Counted from the first letter of the stretch, positions 13,662 to 26,131 are shown. The stretch: 64,000 bases of DNA from Geosiphon pyriformis (GCA_016748015.1 JAAOMT010000648.1:172659-236658); one strand, 5' to 3'. The notes: a model not told the origin generated them from the sequence alone. Numbers and translations: made by a program.

Positions 13662-15613
13662 TGAGATGGAGGAAAAGCCAATGAACCCGATCCAGAATGC
13701 AGATGATCCAATTTATCCAAGACCGAGCAAACTGAAGCCTCAAGAGCCATCATATTTGACTCCAAACTGCCAATCTTGGCAGTCAAAACCTTAGAACTGC
13801 TTGGACTGAAATCAACAACTGACCCACCAACATTGGGAGAAGAAGAGGCAGACGACAACAATGTGCTATCCAAATCCAAACTTGAGTCCATATCTGAAAC
13901 AACGACAGTTGGAGACACCAAAGGAAGAGCTAAGGGAGAAGGTGCCAATGGCACCAAGTCAACGAAACTTAATTTCTTTAAAATGAGTAAGACTTGGTCT
14001 GCGAGAATTTCCACGGAGCGTTCCAGCACAGCTAGGCAACCACCTAAATCAGCGGCATCAGATGAGGAGGAATCCATTGAGAAAGCCTTCAAACCAGAGA
14101 CCAAACTGACACTAGGAGCACCCGAAAAGACAACACGAGAGGGAGAACGGCCTGCCACTTGGGCCCACATCTTTCCACCAAAAGAAACTGGACGAGTGAC
14201 AGGAGCCAACTTCTTCTTATATATCCCAACTAGATGAACCCAATCTTGCTCAGAAACCACCCTTCTTCCTCGAACACCAGAATACTCACCCAAGGAACAG
14301 TTGACCAAAACATAACCAAATTGTTTACAACGAGCACAACTGGCCAAAAAAAGACCAGCCCAACGCAAACTCACATTTCTGAAAACTGGAACGGTATCAA
14401 TAGCAGCCAACTTGGATGTCTTATCATCAAAACAAATTACAGCACATCTATCACGAACATATGAACTAGGGTTATGGCTGATATAACAAGTCTTCCTACC
14501 ATATGATTCCAACAAACTGAAGAGATCATGAGCATTGGTGCCAACTGGAAGAGTATAGAGCAAAGCCCGATACTGATCCCTCAATATCCATGTTTGTTTA
14601 TCAATATTTGCCTTTGCCACACGGACAGAATCCTTTCCCATGAGCACAGACCATCTAGCTGCGACCAAATCAGCCATCTCAGATGATTTATATTTCACCA
14701 GAGCCTTTTGTCAAAGACCAATAAGCTGCACTTTAATTGAAACAATCTTGCCAAACTTGGAAAACACTGCCTCAATTGCCAATTTGGGAAGATCTACTGG
14801 GATTTCCTTGACAATCACCTCCCGATCTGAATGGCTGTTTACTTTTCTTAAATCATCATTTACCAATATTTTTTCACTGATTGCCATATCCCTCGCCTTA
14901 AACAAACTTTTTTCAGATGTAAATGATGACTTTATTATTCCAGGAAATTTTGAAAAAGTCGAAGTTCCCCCAAAACCATCAACCTGATAAAAAATTTTTT
15001 TCACACAAACCAACTTATCACCAATAGTTTTGTCAGGAACGGCAGATAGCTCAATATCCAATGCAAACGATTTTGACAAAATAAAACTCCGTTTCTCCAG
15101 AGCACGTGACCTGACTGGAGGAAGGCAATTGGACCCACAAAATTTAGAACTCAGAAGAGGCAGAGTGTCTTCACTATCACTTAGCATGTTGAAAGAGAGA
15201 GATGGCGGCTTACTATTCAGAACATAGGTGCGGGTACGCGTCTTTCTTGGCATGGCATTGTTCATGTCGTCATCCAAATCTGAAACATCCAACACTGCAT
15301 AGCTAGTTTCCTCAGTGACAACGTTTTCCAAGTTATCCAAGTCCAAGACGCCACTTACACTGTCCACTTCGCTGTTGACCTTGCTAGCTCACAATTGCCC
15401 AATATTAGGTCCGTCACCACTTTCATCCATAACGTTCGAGACACCAGCAGACAACTCCACCAAACTGTCAACCACCACAGGTTTCTTCGGCTTCTTATAG
15501 GACGCACCGCGAGATTGAGGACCAACCGAATGCTTATTTTTGACACTAGACTGGGTTCCCAACCCAGCCGAAACGGATCCAGAACCACCAGCAGCAAAGC
15601 CCACTGGTTCCAT
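13658..15613 (-). pseudogene. LINE ORF1 (Gag-like, RRM-like fold and zinc knuckle; two stops)
   Basis: The 651-codon frame starts at ATG 15611-15613. An upstream in-frame GTG is not needed. The N-terminal third is serine- and basic-rich. An RRM-like segment (VIVKEIPVDLP ... VFSKFGKIVSIKVQLIG) leads into WSVLMGKDSVRV, a motif shared with the ORF1-only element at 49945-52071. A CCHC zinc knuckle is degraded: CARCKQFGYVLVNC has Tyr where the family has His. The C-terminus is a predicted coiled coil. Stops at 15389 and 14711 (both TGA) interrupt it. At 14711 the sister element has Trp, so TGG became TGA. ORF1 proteins of this kind bind element RNA and form the cytoplasmic particle. It overlaps ORF2 by ATGA. 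Confidence 0.88.
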
Positions 15614-15742
15614 AGCCACAAAAAGGGGAATGTCTGAAAAAATAACTGGAGAAAAGTGAAGGGGAAAGGGAAAAGAAAGGCTATTTCAGTGATGACTCAA
15701 AGCTCTCGTTGTGACCAAGGAATCAACAAAAGAAGTCTTTTT

Positions 15743-15751
15743 ATAAAACAA
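15743..15751 (+). repeat. Target-site duplication of the young LINE, right copy
   Basis: ATAAAACAA here matches 8842-8850 and marks the 5' boundary of the LINE, about 130 bases upstream of its ORF1 start. Confidence 0.6.
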
Positions 15752-17060
15752 ATTTAAGAATATTTCAATCCAAAAATAAGTTAAAAATAAACACACAAAA
15801 ATATTAACAATTTTAATACTATATTAATACTTAATAATTTAAGAAAAAATTATCTTAAAAGAAACAAACAACACAAAATAGCAATTAAAATATTTTATTA
15901 CTTATTAAAATATATTATATTAAAAAATAAAAAAAAACCAAATTAATTACTCAAAATAATAGTAAAACCAGAAAAAAAAACAATACTATTCAATATATAT
16001 TTAGATATAATAGCAGAATATTTTTATAAAGAAGCAATTATTAAAAAAACCAGAAAAAAATATTATTGGCTATTTATGTATTTAAATATTATTTAATAAG
16101 TTCAAAATTATAATGTTTATCAAAAAAAAGAACATGATTCAATAAACTACTAAGACCAATTAAAATAAAATAGTTATTTGATTAAATTGGAATTGATTTA
16201 GTAAGACTATTAACTATTATTAATAAAAACAACAAATATATAGCAATAATAATAAACTATTTTACCAAATAACCAAAAATTAAAACTATTTAAAAAGCAG
16301 ATACAAAATTTATAGCCGAATTTATATACTAAGATTTAATTTATTAACACAAATATTTAAAAAAATTGTTATTAAATTAAGAAACACATTTTGTAAACAG
16401 AACATTAACAAAATTAAATCAAAAATTTAGAGTAAAAAAACTACTATTATTAATATATTACTTAAACAAATAGCTTAATTAAAAAGTTCAATAGAATATT
16501 TTATAAAACAATAGCCAAAATTAGTCAAAAAAATTAAAATGAATAAAATTTGTTTATATTATTAGTATTATTTGTTTATAGAATAATAAAACAAGATACT
16601 ATACAAGCAATATTATTTAAATTAGTTTAATAAAACAGCAATATTACCAATTAAGATAAATATTCAAACATATTTAATTAAACCAATAATAAGAGCTAAT
16701 TTTCAAACAATATTATTGTAAAAAACATATAATTTAATAGAAACTCTAGAAAACAAAAGAAAAAAAACAGCTAATAATATTGAAAAATTACAAAAAAAAT
16801 AAAAAAATAACATAATAATTAACTATTAGATAAACCAATTGAATTTAAGATTAAAAACAAAATACTATTATATTATATCAAAACAAAAAAACAATAGAGT
16901 AAAAAGTTTGACTCCAAATAAAACAATCTATTTTATATCAAAAAAATTTTGAAAAATAAAACATATAAGCTAAGATAAAACAATAAAATCTTAATTAAAA
17001 CAGCACATAATAATTAATTAAAACTAAATTACAATATATTATTATTATTTATCAATAATA
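15743..17060 (+). mobile_element. Decayed Ty3/Gypsy retrotransposon, integrase part
   Basis: The Gypsy polyprotein resumes here. An H2C2-type zinc segment is visible (FYKEAIIKK, KYYWLFMY, then NYNVYQKKEHD where CxxC is expected; both Cys codons now read Tyr or Asn). The integrase core follows at about 16220-16560 (NNKYIAIIINYFTK, then ETHFVN for the D-x-G-T-x-F region, then a decayed YHPQTNG-like stretch). The C-terminal GPF/Y-like module reads KFDSK..NLFYIKKILKN near 16900-16980. Numerous stops make it a fossil. The order RT, RNase H, integrase places it in Ty3/Gypsy rather than Copia. Confidence 0.82.
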
Positions 17061-20000
17061 TTATATAATTAGAAGTATAAAAAATAATAGTTTAACCAAA
17101 AAAAACTCCACAAGATTTAAAACCAATTATAATTATTAAAGTAAACACATTAAAAAATTCAGTTAAAACTATTTAAAAACTTGGTATATATAACAAAAAA
17201 CAATAAAAAATGAAAATTATAAACAATATTTATATAATTGCATAACAACTATTTTAACTAATTAAACAAAAAAAATTGGATATAAAAATTATAATTAATT
17301 AACAAACTATCTAATACAAAAATACAGAAAAAAAACAAAAACATTAGAATAATTTACAATACTATATACAATTAATTATTAAAAATATAGTAGACAAAAT
17401 ACTAGAAAAAGTAAAAATTATTTTTGAAAATTTGATAATAGTAATATTATTAATGAATTAACCAAAAAAAATTGGAATTAATAAACACAACAATTTTTTA
17501 AAAACTTTTACTACTATTATTTAAGAAAAAAACTGAATATTTAGATTTGTATATATATAAAATTAAGTAAATATTTAATATTATTATTTTACATTAAATA
17601 GAACAATTTGTAAAAAAAACAGTTTAGTTACATATTTAAAAACAATTTACTAACTATAAACAGAATTTTAAGATTGTTTAAAAATATTATTATATCTAAC
17701 CATAAATACAATAATCATTAATTAGTTAAAAAAAAATATTAATGCTTAATTTGAAAAATTACAAATTAAAATTATTGAGACAATTCTAAAAAAAAAACAA
17801 TAGAATTAATTCAAAAAAAATTTAGGAAATTTTAATAAAGCTTAATATTAAAAAAAAATAATATTATTTATATAAATTAAAAAAAATAATAATTAAATAA
17901 AATAATTAATAAAAAGTAAATATAGAAAAAAAAATTCTAGAATTCTTCTTACAAAAATTTTTAGAATTCCAGAATTTTAAAAAGTTACTAAACAGAAATT
18001 ACAAAATCTTAAAATTTTATAAATTTTATAAATTTACTTAATAAGAATTATAAAATTCTAAAATTTTAGAATACTATATAAAAAAAATAAAAAAATTTCA
18101 AAAAATTTTATATAATAAAAATTATGTATATATAATAATAGCATTAAAAAAAACAGATAAATAGTTAAAAACAAGACTTTTTAATTTAAAATTTTATTTA
18201 TTATTTTATTTCAAAAATTTGTTTTTTATAGTTTAAAATAGAATTATACTTATTTCAATAAACATATTATATATTTTATTATATATACTATTATAATTGT
18301 TTAATTGAATACTTGTTATTTTTATCCATTAACACTTATGTTAATAAACTCTAATATTTAATCATACAAAAACAATAATTCTTAATTATAACTATTAATA
18401 AAATACTAATTTTTTCTTTTTTTTTATTGGTTTTATTTTATTTTATGTTATTAATTGTATTTTGTGTATACTAATTAATTACGAAATTAAGTATTAAAAT
18501 TATTAATATTAAGAATAATCTGATATAAAATCTGTAAAACAAAAGTGAAAACTTAAGAATAGTTTATTAAAAAAACATAATTGTCAGATTAAATCAGCCT
18601 TTATACTAAAAAAAATTCAAAAATACACAAATTAAATCTTTGTTTATTATACAAAAGACTCAAAAAAAAACTTTTAAATTATAAAAATATTTAGAATCTT
18701 ATTATTATTAATCAACTAGTATCAAGTTACAGATTTTAATTATCAAAGCCAATTTTTAGATTTTTTTATTTGTAATAATATTGACCAAAAATTTTTTCTT
18801 TATAACTAGCTGCTTAGCAGTTTTTAAATTAGTTACAAATATAAATAAAGCTTTAATAATATCTTAGAATTTTGAGAAAGTTAATATTTTTTCAAAACTA
18901 TTAACTTTATAAAAAAAAATTTTAACAAATTTGAGTTTGTTATTTAAAGATTTGTTAAATATTATACTAAAGTTAACATTTAAAGTAAAAAATTTGATTG
19001 AATTAAAGCATGTTTTTCTTTTAATACTTTTATAATTGGTTTAAAAACAAGTCTAATTAAAAAAAACTAGAAAAACAGAAATTTTATTATTCTTTTTTTT
19101 ATCATTAAAGTTTTTAAAAGCCAATTTTTTAAGGAAATTTTTTAAATTATAGAATTAAATATAAGTTTTTTTAAGTATTGTCTTATTTATGTTTTTACTA
19201 TTATTAAAGTTATTGGAATCAGCAAAGCTAATTTCTTCTATTATTATGTTTTTTAAATTATTCACATTAGACAAATTGTTAATACTACTTTTTTTACTCT
19301 TAATTTACTGTTCTAAGAATAATATTTACCAATACTATTATCTTTAAGCACATCTATGATCAAAACTCTAGTTAAAAAATTTATAAAGCTAAAATTAACA
19401 ATAAAGTTTTCCAATTTTTGACCAAAATTTTTTAATGTATAAATATATAAATTGCAATTTTTTTTTAAATTAAAACAATTTTATATTTAAATCTTACCAG
19501 AATTTACGAAATTAATTAACATATTAATATGTTTTATAATTATGAATAAATTTATATTAAAAAAAATATTTAAAAGTAAGTAAAAAAATAAATGAAAAAA
19601 AATAATATAATTAAATACTTCTAGTTTTTGGTGGTTTTATAGTGATAAAAGATCAATAAAACAAAAAAATCTTATATTAATGCTTTTAAAATTTAATATT
19701 AGATATTAATTATAATTTTTAGTAAATATTTATTCAATATACTTTGCAAAATTAATAATTATACAAACCAAAAAATAATAATAATAATAATAAAAAATAA
19801 AAAATTAATATTATTATATTGATTTTTGTTTTTAAATATATTATATAAAAAATATCAATAATTAAATTAAATTATTATTATGTTTTAATAAAATATAATT
19901 TATGTGTTTTTATATATTACTAATTATTTAAAACAATTAAGATTAAATTATAATAAATTTATAAAAAAAAACTTATATAAATGATTATTTTTTGCATAAT

Positions 20001-22560
20001 TAAAATTAAATTATTATTATTAAAAATTAATTTATTTATCTATATAATAATTTTATTTGTATTAAATTTAATAGTAAAGTTTTAAAGTTTTTAACAAAAA
20101 AACTTTAATTATTATTTATATTATATTTATCTTAAAATTAATTGTTTTTAATTAAGTTATAATAATTTTTAAAAAAATACAATTTGTTTTTTTATTAAAA
20201 AAATTTTTTTAATAGCAAATAAAATAATAAATATTTTATAATTAAAACAATTAATAAATTAATAAATTTAATAATAGATTTAAACAACAAAATCAAATTT
20301 GTTAATTTAGATTTTAAAAAAGTTAATTTAAAATTAGGTTAAAAGTAACAATTGTAAAAAACTTTTAAAAAAATAATAATTTTAACATAAAATTTTGTAT
20401 TAACAAAATAATTTTTTAAAAATTTAATATTAATTATAAGTTAAATAAAAAGTTAAAAAAATAAAATAAAGATATTTTGTATTTAAAAACAAAACAACAT
20501 AAACTTTAACATTTAAAATAGCAATAATAATTAAGAATATTATATTAAATATGGTTTTTTAAAGTATTAATTTAAACAATAACAGCAATTAAATTTTTTT
20601 AAAACCAAAAATAACAATAACATATTTTAATTACCAAATAAAATTAAATAAAACAAATATAATTATCTACTTAAAATGCCAATTTATTAATTTTAAAAAC
20701 AATACAACCAAAACAGTATTTGAAAATATATAAAGCTTAAAATAAACAATATTATTATTTTTTAATAAATTTTAACTTAAAAACTTCAAAAACATTTAAA
20801 ATATTATATAAAACAACAATAATAAAAACAAAAGCAAATTTAAAATATTAAGCAATTTAACTACATATTAATTAAAATTAATTTTAAAAATATGTTTTTA
20901 TTATTATTACTTAAAAAAAACTATTTTTTGTAATTAAATTTAAATTAATATAAAAAAATTAAGTAAAATTAATATCTTATTTTTTTAAAAAATATTTTCT
21001 TAAATACCTTAAAAAAATTGAAAATAATAATTTTAAAAAAGAAACAAGTTGTTTTTTAACTTTTATTATTTTTGACTATTTAAATAAAAATAAATTAACT
21101 ATTAATTTATTGTTAAATTTTAAGTTTTTTTATTATAATAGCAATAATATTAAAATTAATTTTAATTAATTATCAAAAAAAAAAGTTATATAATAAAAAA
21201 CCTTTATTTAAAACCAAAAAATATTTTATTAATAATATTATAAATAATTATATAATATAACTTATAAATTAATCTGTATTTTAATAAATAAATTTGAAAA
21301 TTTTTGTGAATTTAAAAGTTTTGATACTAAAATTTTTTATATAATAAACTGAAATTTAAATAATAATAAAAACAATATTTGGTGTTTTATTTTTTTGGCA
21401 TAATAATTAGTTTATTCTAGTGTTTTTTATCTTTTTAATAAATAATCTAATTTATTAATAATTTAATTTTATATTTATTTTTGTATTTTTTATTAAACAA
21501 CTTTTAATATTATAATTCTAATACTTTTTTTTAATCAATTAATATAAATAATAAAATAAAATATAAAGAAAAAAAATAAAAAATAAAAAATAGAAAATTA
21601 ATAATTTTGTTAGATTTTTGAAATAAATATTATTAATATCTGTGGTTAATAATAATATAAGTTTAAAAAATAAGTAATTTCAATAAGATAAATAGTAATT
21701 TATGTATTAAAATAATAAATAAATAATTGGTAATTTTATTATAAAAATTTTTGCTTTAAGTATTAGATTTTTAATTATTAAAGCTATTTAATAAAGCTTA
21801 AAAAAATATTTTAATTTTCTGTTTTTAATATTATTACTATATATATATAAATTTTTATAATACAAATTTTTGGAATTTTTAATAATTTTTACACTTTTTT
21901 TAAATTGTTATTAAAATTTTTAGTATTTTTTTTAGTATTTTTAAAATTTTTAGTATTTTTAAAATCTTTAGAATTTTTATTGGTATTTCTGAAATTTTTG
22001 ATATTATAATTTATAATTTATAATTGATAAATTTATGCTATATTTAACTATTAATTATTTTTCTTATTATTTTATAAGTAATAATAATTAAAAACTGTTT
22101 TGTATTTTTATTACTTAAAAAAAAAGCTTTATAAAAATATTATTTAAATGTTTTTATTTTTAAAAAAGTTTTTAAATATTAAAACTATTAAAAACAGTAA
22201 AAAAAATATTTTACTTTTTATAAAAATATAAGAAAAAAAATCTAATATAATAATTTACATTATTTATAGTTAAAAATTAAAAAAATAAAATTAGCCAAAA
22301 TTTTTTTTGGTATTATTATATAAAAATTCTGGTTTTTTTAAATTTTATAGATAAAAACATTAAGTTAATATATTTTATTATTTTGGAATTTAATAAAATA
22401 AAAAATATTGATGTTTAAAAAATTGAATTATTTATATATATTTTAAAAAAATTTAAACCAAAAATTTATTTAATAAACAAACCAAACTTAAAATAAAGTT
22501 AATAATTATATATTTAGACAATCTCCAAATTTAATAGAAATAAAAAAATTATTACTGCAA
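17061..22560. other. AT-rich stretch, no gene recognised
   Basis: About 5.5 kb with almost no CpG and no sustained frame. The part just after the integrase (17090-17560) still has a plus-strand frame-like texture that could be a further element ORF. At 17930-18075 there are several short palindromic AGAATTC/AAAATTCTA-like units. At 21890-22000 there are tandem imperfect units of the AAATTTTTAGTATTTTT kind, roughly the reverse complement in style. These may be decayed LTRs, but I found no matching pair long enough to call one. Confidence 0.5.
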
Positions 22561-22795
22561 AATAATATTTAAACAAAGTTTAAATATAAACCAAATTCAG
22601 GTTGCCAAATAATAATGTTCATTAATGTGTTGTTTCTTTTAGTTTTTGCTAAATACAAAACCAATTTTTACCAAACAATGAACAACCAAAGTATGTTTGT
22701 GCTTAAATTTCAAACATAATTATTCTTTAGTTGGAAAATTTTTAAAGAAATGTTGAATAAAAGCGTGGCTTTGCTATTTTTTAAATCTTTAGATT

Positions 22796-24252
22796 CTACT
22801 TTCGCCTTTGCTTCTTAATACTTTTATTTGAGACAGTCAATTGTGGTTTCTTGCGTTTGTTATCGATGAAAACATCCTTTGTCGCATTACCTTTAGAAGA
22901 GACACCTTCTTTTTTCAATTTACTTTTGGCAAACAAAATGTTTTTTGTAGTGTTTATTTTTTTAGTTGAATCTTTTCTTTTCTCTTTCTTTTCTAAAGTT
23001 TCTCGTCCTTTAGTAGCTTCTATTTCCGATACGGATGTCACTGATGATATTACTTTATCCTAATTAAATAAAATTCGCATTAGAATAGATATTTTAATGA
23101 ATTCAGCTTTTTTTTATATAAACAAACCTCTATATTCGCTATTGTCTCAGGTACTAATGGTTTATTTCTTGCCAGATTGATTTGCTCTTGTACAGTCCTA
23201 AGCTCTTCTTCCAGACGACGTAATTCTTCGCGTTTCGTTTCAAGAACTGTTATTCCAAATCCCAATATTCATTCCAATCCATTATTGAAAAAAAGGAAAT
23301 TGATGTAAAAAGAAATGAAGATTAAGTATTTATTTACCTAAAAATGGCTGTATCAAGATAGTATTGGAGCGGGGATCATAAACATTAGATATTTAGTGAA
23401 AATTATTACTAACAATAGTGGAGCAATTATACCTACGTCTTGAGGCTTTGGCAATTCAATCTTGCTCCAGACCTCCTCCGGAACTTCGTATCTTGTGAAA
23501 GTCAAATAAATGCTCTAATTTCTAGTCTCTCATATTGGTCAAGGGATCTAATAAAAATAAAAGAACCAAGCTCATGCTTACAGTGCTTTATTTTTTGCAA
23601 TTCTAGCCTTGATTTCTTCGCGTAATGGTCTTGCTAGTTAGCCCGAGTTTTTTATGATTAGTTAATTATAAAAAATTATTCCTTAGAGCATACCTTATAA
23701 ATCTTTTACTAACCTCCCGTATTTACTATGCAGTTATTTTTTCGCTTAATATGTGGTCCTTGAATTTTTGCATTCTTTTCTCCTATTACGAGAGGATCAA
23801 TATGTAACCCGCCAAATTCTAGGTGAACATTGTAGCTTCTTAGTATTGTTTCATTTTCTCAGTGTCTCAAAATGAGTAAAAAAGTCAATTGATAATTTCT
23901 TACCTGCAGTGCTTTGTTGTCCTAACATCCGTTGCAATTGAAGATTCATTTGAGCATTAGTTTTACCCGGAAGACATTCTGATTCAATAATTTTAGCCCA
24001 ATTCCCAATTCCGAATTTCATCAGAGCTTTTCGCAATATTTCGTTTTCTTCTTCTGACCAGCCTGAAAGCATGAATGCAAACAAGTATTCGAGTGAGGTG
24101 GTAATCTTGAAGCGAAATCAAAGAAAGGGTTTTATCATACCAGGGGAAAGAGTACAATTCCAGAGACTTGCGGAATCGTTGGATCTTAAAACGTTTCGTG
24201 GACCGGTGGGCATGCTTTGGGGTCTATGAACATCTTCAATTATTGGCGGCAT
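22796..24252 (-). CDS. Myb/SANT-domain protein with C-terminal coiled coil
   Basis: The spliced gene starts with ATG at 24252. Exons I can place are 24252-24141, 24062-23904, 23818-23714, 23633-23582, 23491-23437, one ending at 23339, 23246-23128 and 23059-22796. The second exon encodes a single Myb/SANT repeat (GWSEEENEILRKALMKFG, with the later Trp in GNWAKI) followed by LPGKTNAQMNLQLQRMLGQQ. Later exons carry a short conserved block (EVPEEVWSKIELPKPQD), a leucine/glutamate-rich coiled coil (ETKREELRRLEEELRTVQEQ) and a lysine-rich tail suggesting nuclear location. The function is unknown to me; DNA or chromatin binding is inferred from the Myb repeat alone. The acceptor of the exon encoding YDPRSNTILIQPF (about 23339-23385) could not be found, so the model is uncertain there. 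It is divergent from FANCL. Confidence 0.75.
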
Positions 24253-24431
24253 CGTCTAAGGTTTGGAATTTAAAACGGGAAAAATAAGGTTTGAAGTAGA
24301 CGAAGGTACTATGTTTAAATTTTGGATGTTGTGAAACGCGTCAAATCTACTATTTATTGAAGCGCGCGTAATTCAAATATTCTGATGGTCACGCGTTATT
24401 TCAGAAATCGAAAGCTCCAGTCCATCTAAAC
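24253..24431. promoter_or_regulatory. Bidirectional promoter region, Myb gene / FANCL
   Basis: Only 179 bases separate the two divergent start codons. The interval contains GCGCGCG-type and ACGCGT sequences (for example near 24336 and 24362-24394), which are rare elsewhere in this CpG-poor window. No named factor site is assigned. Confidence 0.5.
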
Positions 24432-26131
24432 ATGTCTTTTAATGGTTTTCCTCTTATTTCTTCTTTGGATGAAGATGCTTGTTCTTATCAAGGATTTCTC
24501 TCGGTCCATGTGAGCTTTTTCTCTTTGACTACTTTTCACCTTATTTTGAATTATGTTAACACTTAGCAGGGTCAAGAATTTTTTTTCGGGATGCACCTTG
24601 AGAAAAGCGATGCGACAACCTTAAAAGGAGCACAACTTTACGGCAGTGCAGAACTGAAGCGACTATTATGTGGACACGGAACGACTCTTCAAAAAGTACT
24701 TCTTTTATATGGTCTTTTCTTTTTTCGATCTATCTATAACTAACCTTGCGTCTGATTCACAATCCAATGTAACAGCGTTTAGAGCAATGTTCTAATATAG
24801 AAGATTTCTTTATTGATCTTCAAGATTTACTGGTTGAGTATATGCAACTTCTTGCAGCTTACCACATAAGCCTATAATACCTCTTCACGAACTTTCATGT
24901 GCTTAGGAGCGTCTTGTGACTAAAGAAAAACAAGAGCCTTTACCTCCCGTAGAATTTTATTCGACTGTTATGGCTGAATTGGATAGTATTGGATGGGATA
25001 AACTGGAGTCAATTGACCATTCATTTAAAGAAATTTATCTCAAATTAAGGTTGGTAAGAAATTAGTAAATAATTTAAAATAATTTTTATCGAAAAAATTA
25101 TTTCTCAAGATATTCAAAAGTGATTCCTCAGGACGGCAGCATTCAGTCAACATATCTTTACCATTTTCTTATCCGAAATCACCGCCAATAATTCGTGTAG
25201 ACCTCCCAAAATCAATTTCAGTTCCTCCCAGCCGTAACATAAAATTCCGAAATGTCGTTACATACCTTTTGACGGTGAGGTTTCTGCAGATATCTCATTT
25301 TCCAAAAGAAAAAAATAGTGATGATATGTTGTTTCCTTTAAGGAATTCGAAAAGCATCAAGATTTTTGGGATCTAGTAGAAGACTTTGACAAGCATACTT
25401 GGATATTGGAGCCTGAGAGGCCAAAGAGAAGTCACACGATGCGAAGGATTTTCATAGGAAACCATTGTTCCCTCGAAATATATTGGGATGTTGAATGTCC
25501 AAGGGACATTGTGGATTGTCGACTTCATGGTGCTGAAAAATTTGTCGCTTCTTTAAGGGAAAAGATAAACAGTAAATCAATACAATGGTTTAAATCATTT
25601 CTTATTCTATGTCGAGTAATTCTTCGTTTTGTTCTCAACAATTATTGTGAAATATAGCTAATTTTATTTTAATTAACCTAATAGGGATAAAAAACTAACA
25701 ACGAAAGAAAATCTTGAGAATATTCTTGGTATTGAATTCCCTTCGCCTCAGAACACATCAAAGTCTGATTTTGAGATCGAGTGTGCTATATGTTATGCAT
25801 ATCGCTTAGAAGACTCTATACCAGATCAATCTTGTAATAATGCGAAATGCGGTCAATCTTTTCATCAAACTTGTTTACATGAAGTATGTATATTTTTCTT
25901 CTATTCGTTTATCTGACTCATTTGGTGATGCAAATAAATTTTCATTTTTATCAGTGGCTACGTTCTTTACCTACAACGAGACAAAGTTTCAACACTTTGT
26001 TCGGTAATTGCCCATATTGTAACGACGTGAGTTATAACTTCGAGAGAGATATTTACGATCTTTATATAACTTGACTTTTCAAATTCTCAAATTCCTTTCA
26101 GAGTATTACAACTAGCCTTACAGATATTTGA
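24432..26131 (+). CDS. FANCL: E3 ubiquitin ligase FANCL (Fanconi anaemia)
   Basis: Nine exons fit one frame: 24432-24509, 24570-24695, 24776-24832, 24907-25053, 25110-25274, 25343-25587, 25685-25883, 25955-26026 and 26102-26131. They give 372 residues, almost the length of human FANCL. The C-terminal RING/PHD-like domain is clear: CAICYAYRLEDSIPDQSC, then KCGQSFHQTCLHEWLRSLP, then FGNCPYC. It supplies the Cys/His ligands that bind zinc and the E2 enzyme. The middle part contains the double-RWD features GRQHSVNISLPFSYPKSPP and NENILGIEF-like blocks. FANCL is the catalytic subunit that monoubiquitinates FANCD2-FANCI during interstrand crosslink repair in the nucleus. The third donor (GTTGAG) is unusual, and exon choices rest on frame and family similarity. 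Confidence 0.9.

Larger units (their letters stand above)
8851..15742 (-). mobile_element. Nearly full-length APE-type LINE with RNase H (I/Tad-like)
   Basis: This 6.9-kb element has much higher GC than its surroundings and runs on the minus strand. It has a short 5' leader (15614-15742), ORF1 (15613-13658), ORF2 (13661-8988), a roughly 130-base 3' UTR and an A-rich tail (8851-8865 read in reverse). Its 3' UTR shares a conserved block (GAGTGGCT, then CATGTAGA-like, then a TTAAA-rich end) with the copies ending near 27770, 49805 and 61967. A 9-bp duplication flanks it. It is inserted in a decayed Ty3/Gypsy element, so it is younger than that element. Eight in-frame stops and several lost catalytic residues show it is no longer autonomous. 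Confidence 0.92.

Noticed and set aside
9417-14987. Several plus-strand open frames of 60-150 codons across the LINE
   Set aside because: They are antisense shadows of ORF1 and ORF2 in GC-richer DNA and show no protein family features.
8988-15613. An active LINE
   Set aside because: Eight in-frame stops, plus Asn at RT and RNase H catalytic Asp positions, exclude autonomous activity.
1-22000. Mitochondrial or bacterial contamination as the reason for the extreme AT content
   Set aside because: The AT-rich DNA contains nuclear-type LINE and Ty3/Gypsy fossils and directly flanks intron-bearing nuclear genes.
18400-22500. Classic CpA-directed RIP as the cause of decay
   Set aside because: CpA dinucleotides remain common by eye while CpG is nearly absent. 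The process is unproven, so I list the decay without naming RIP as its cause.
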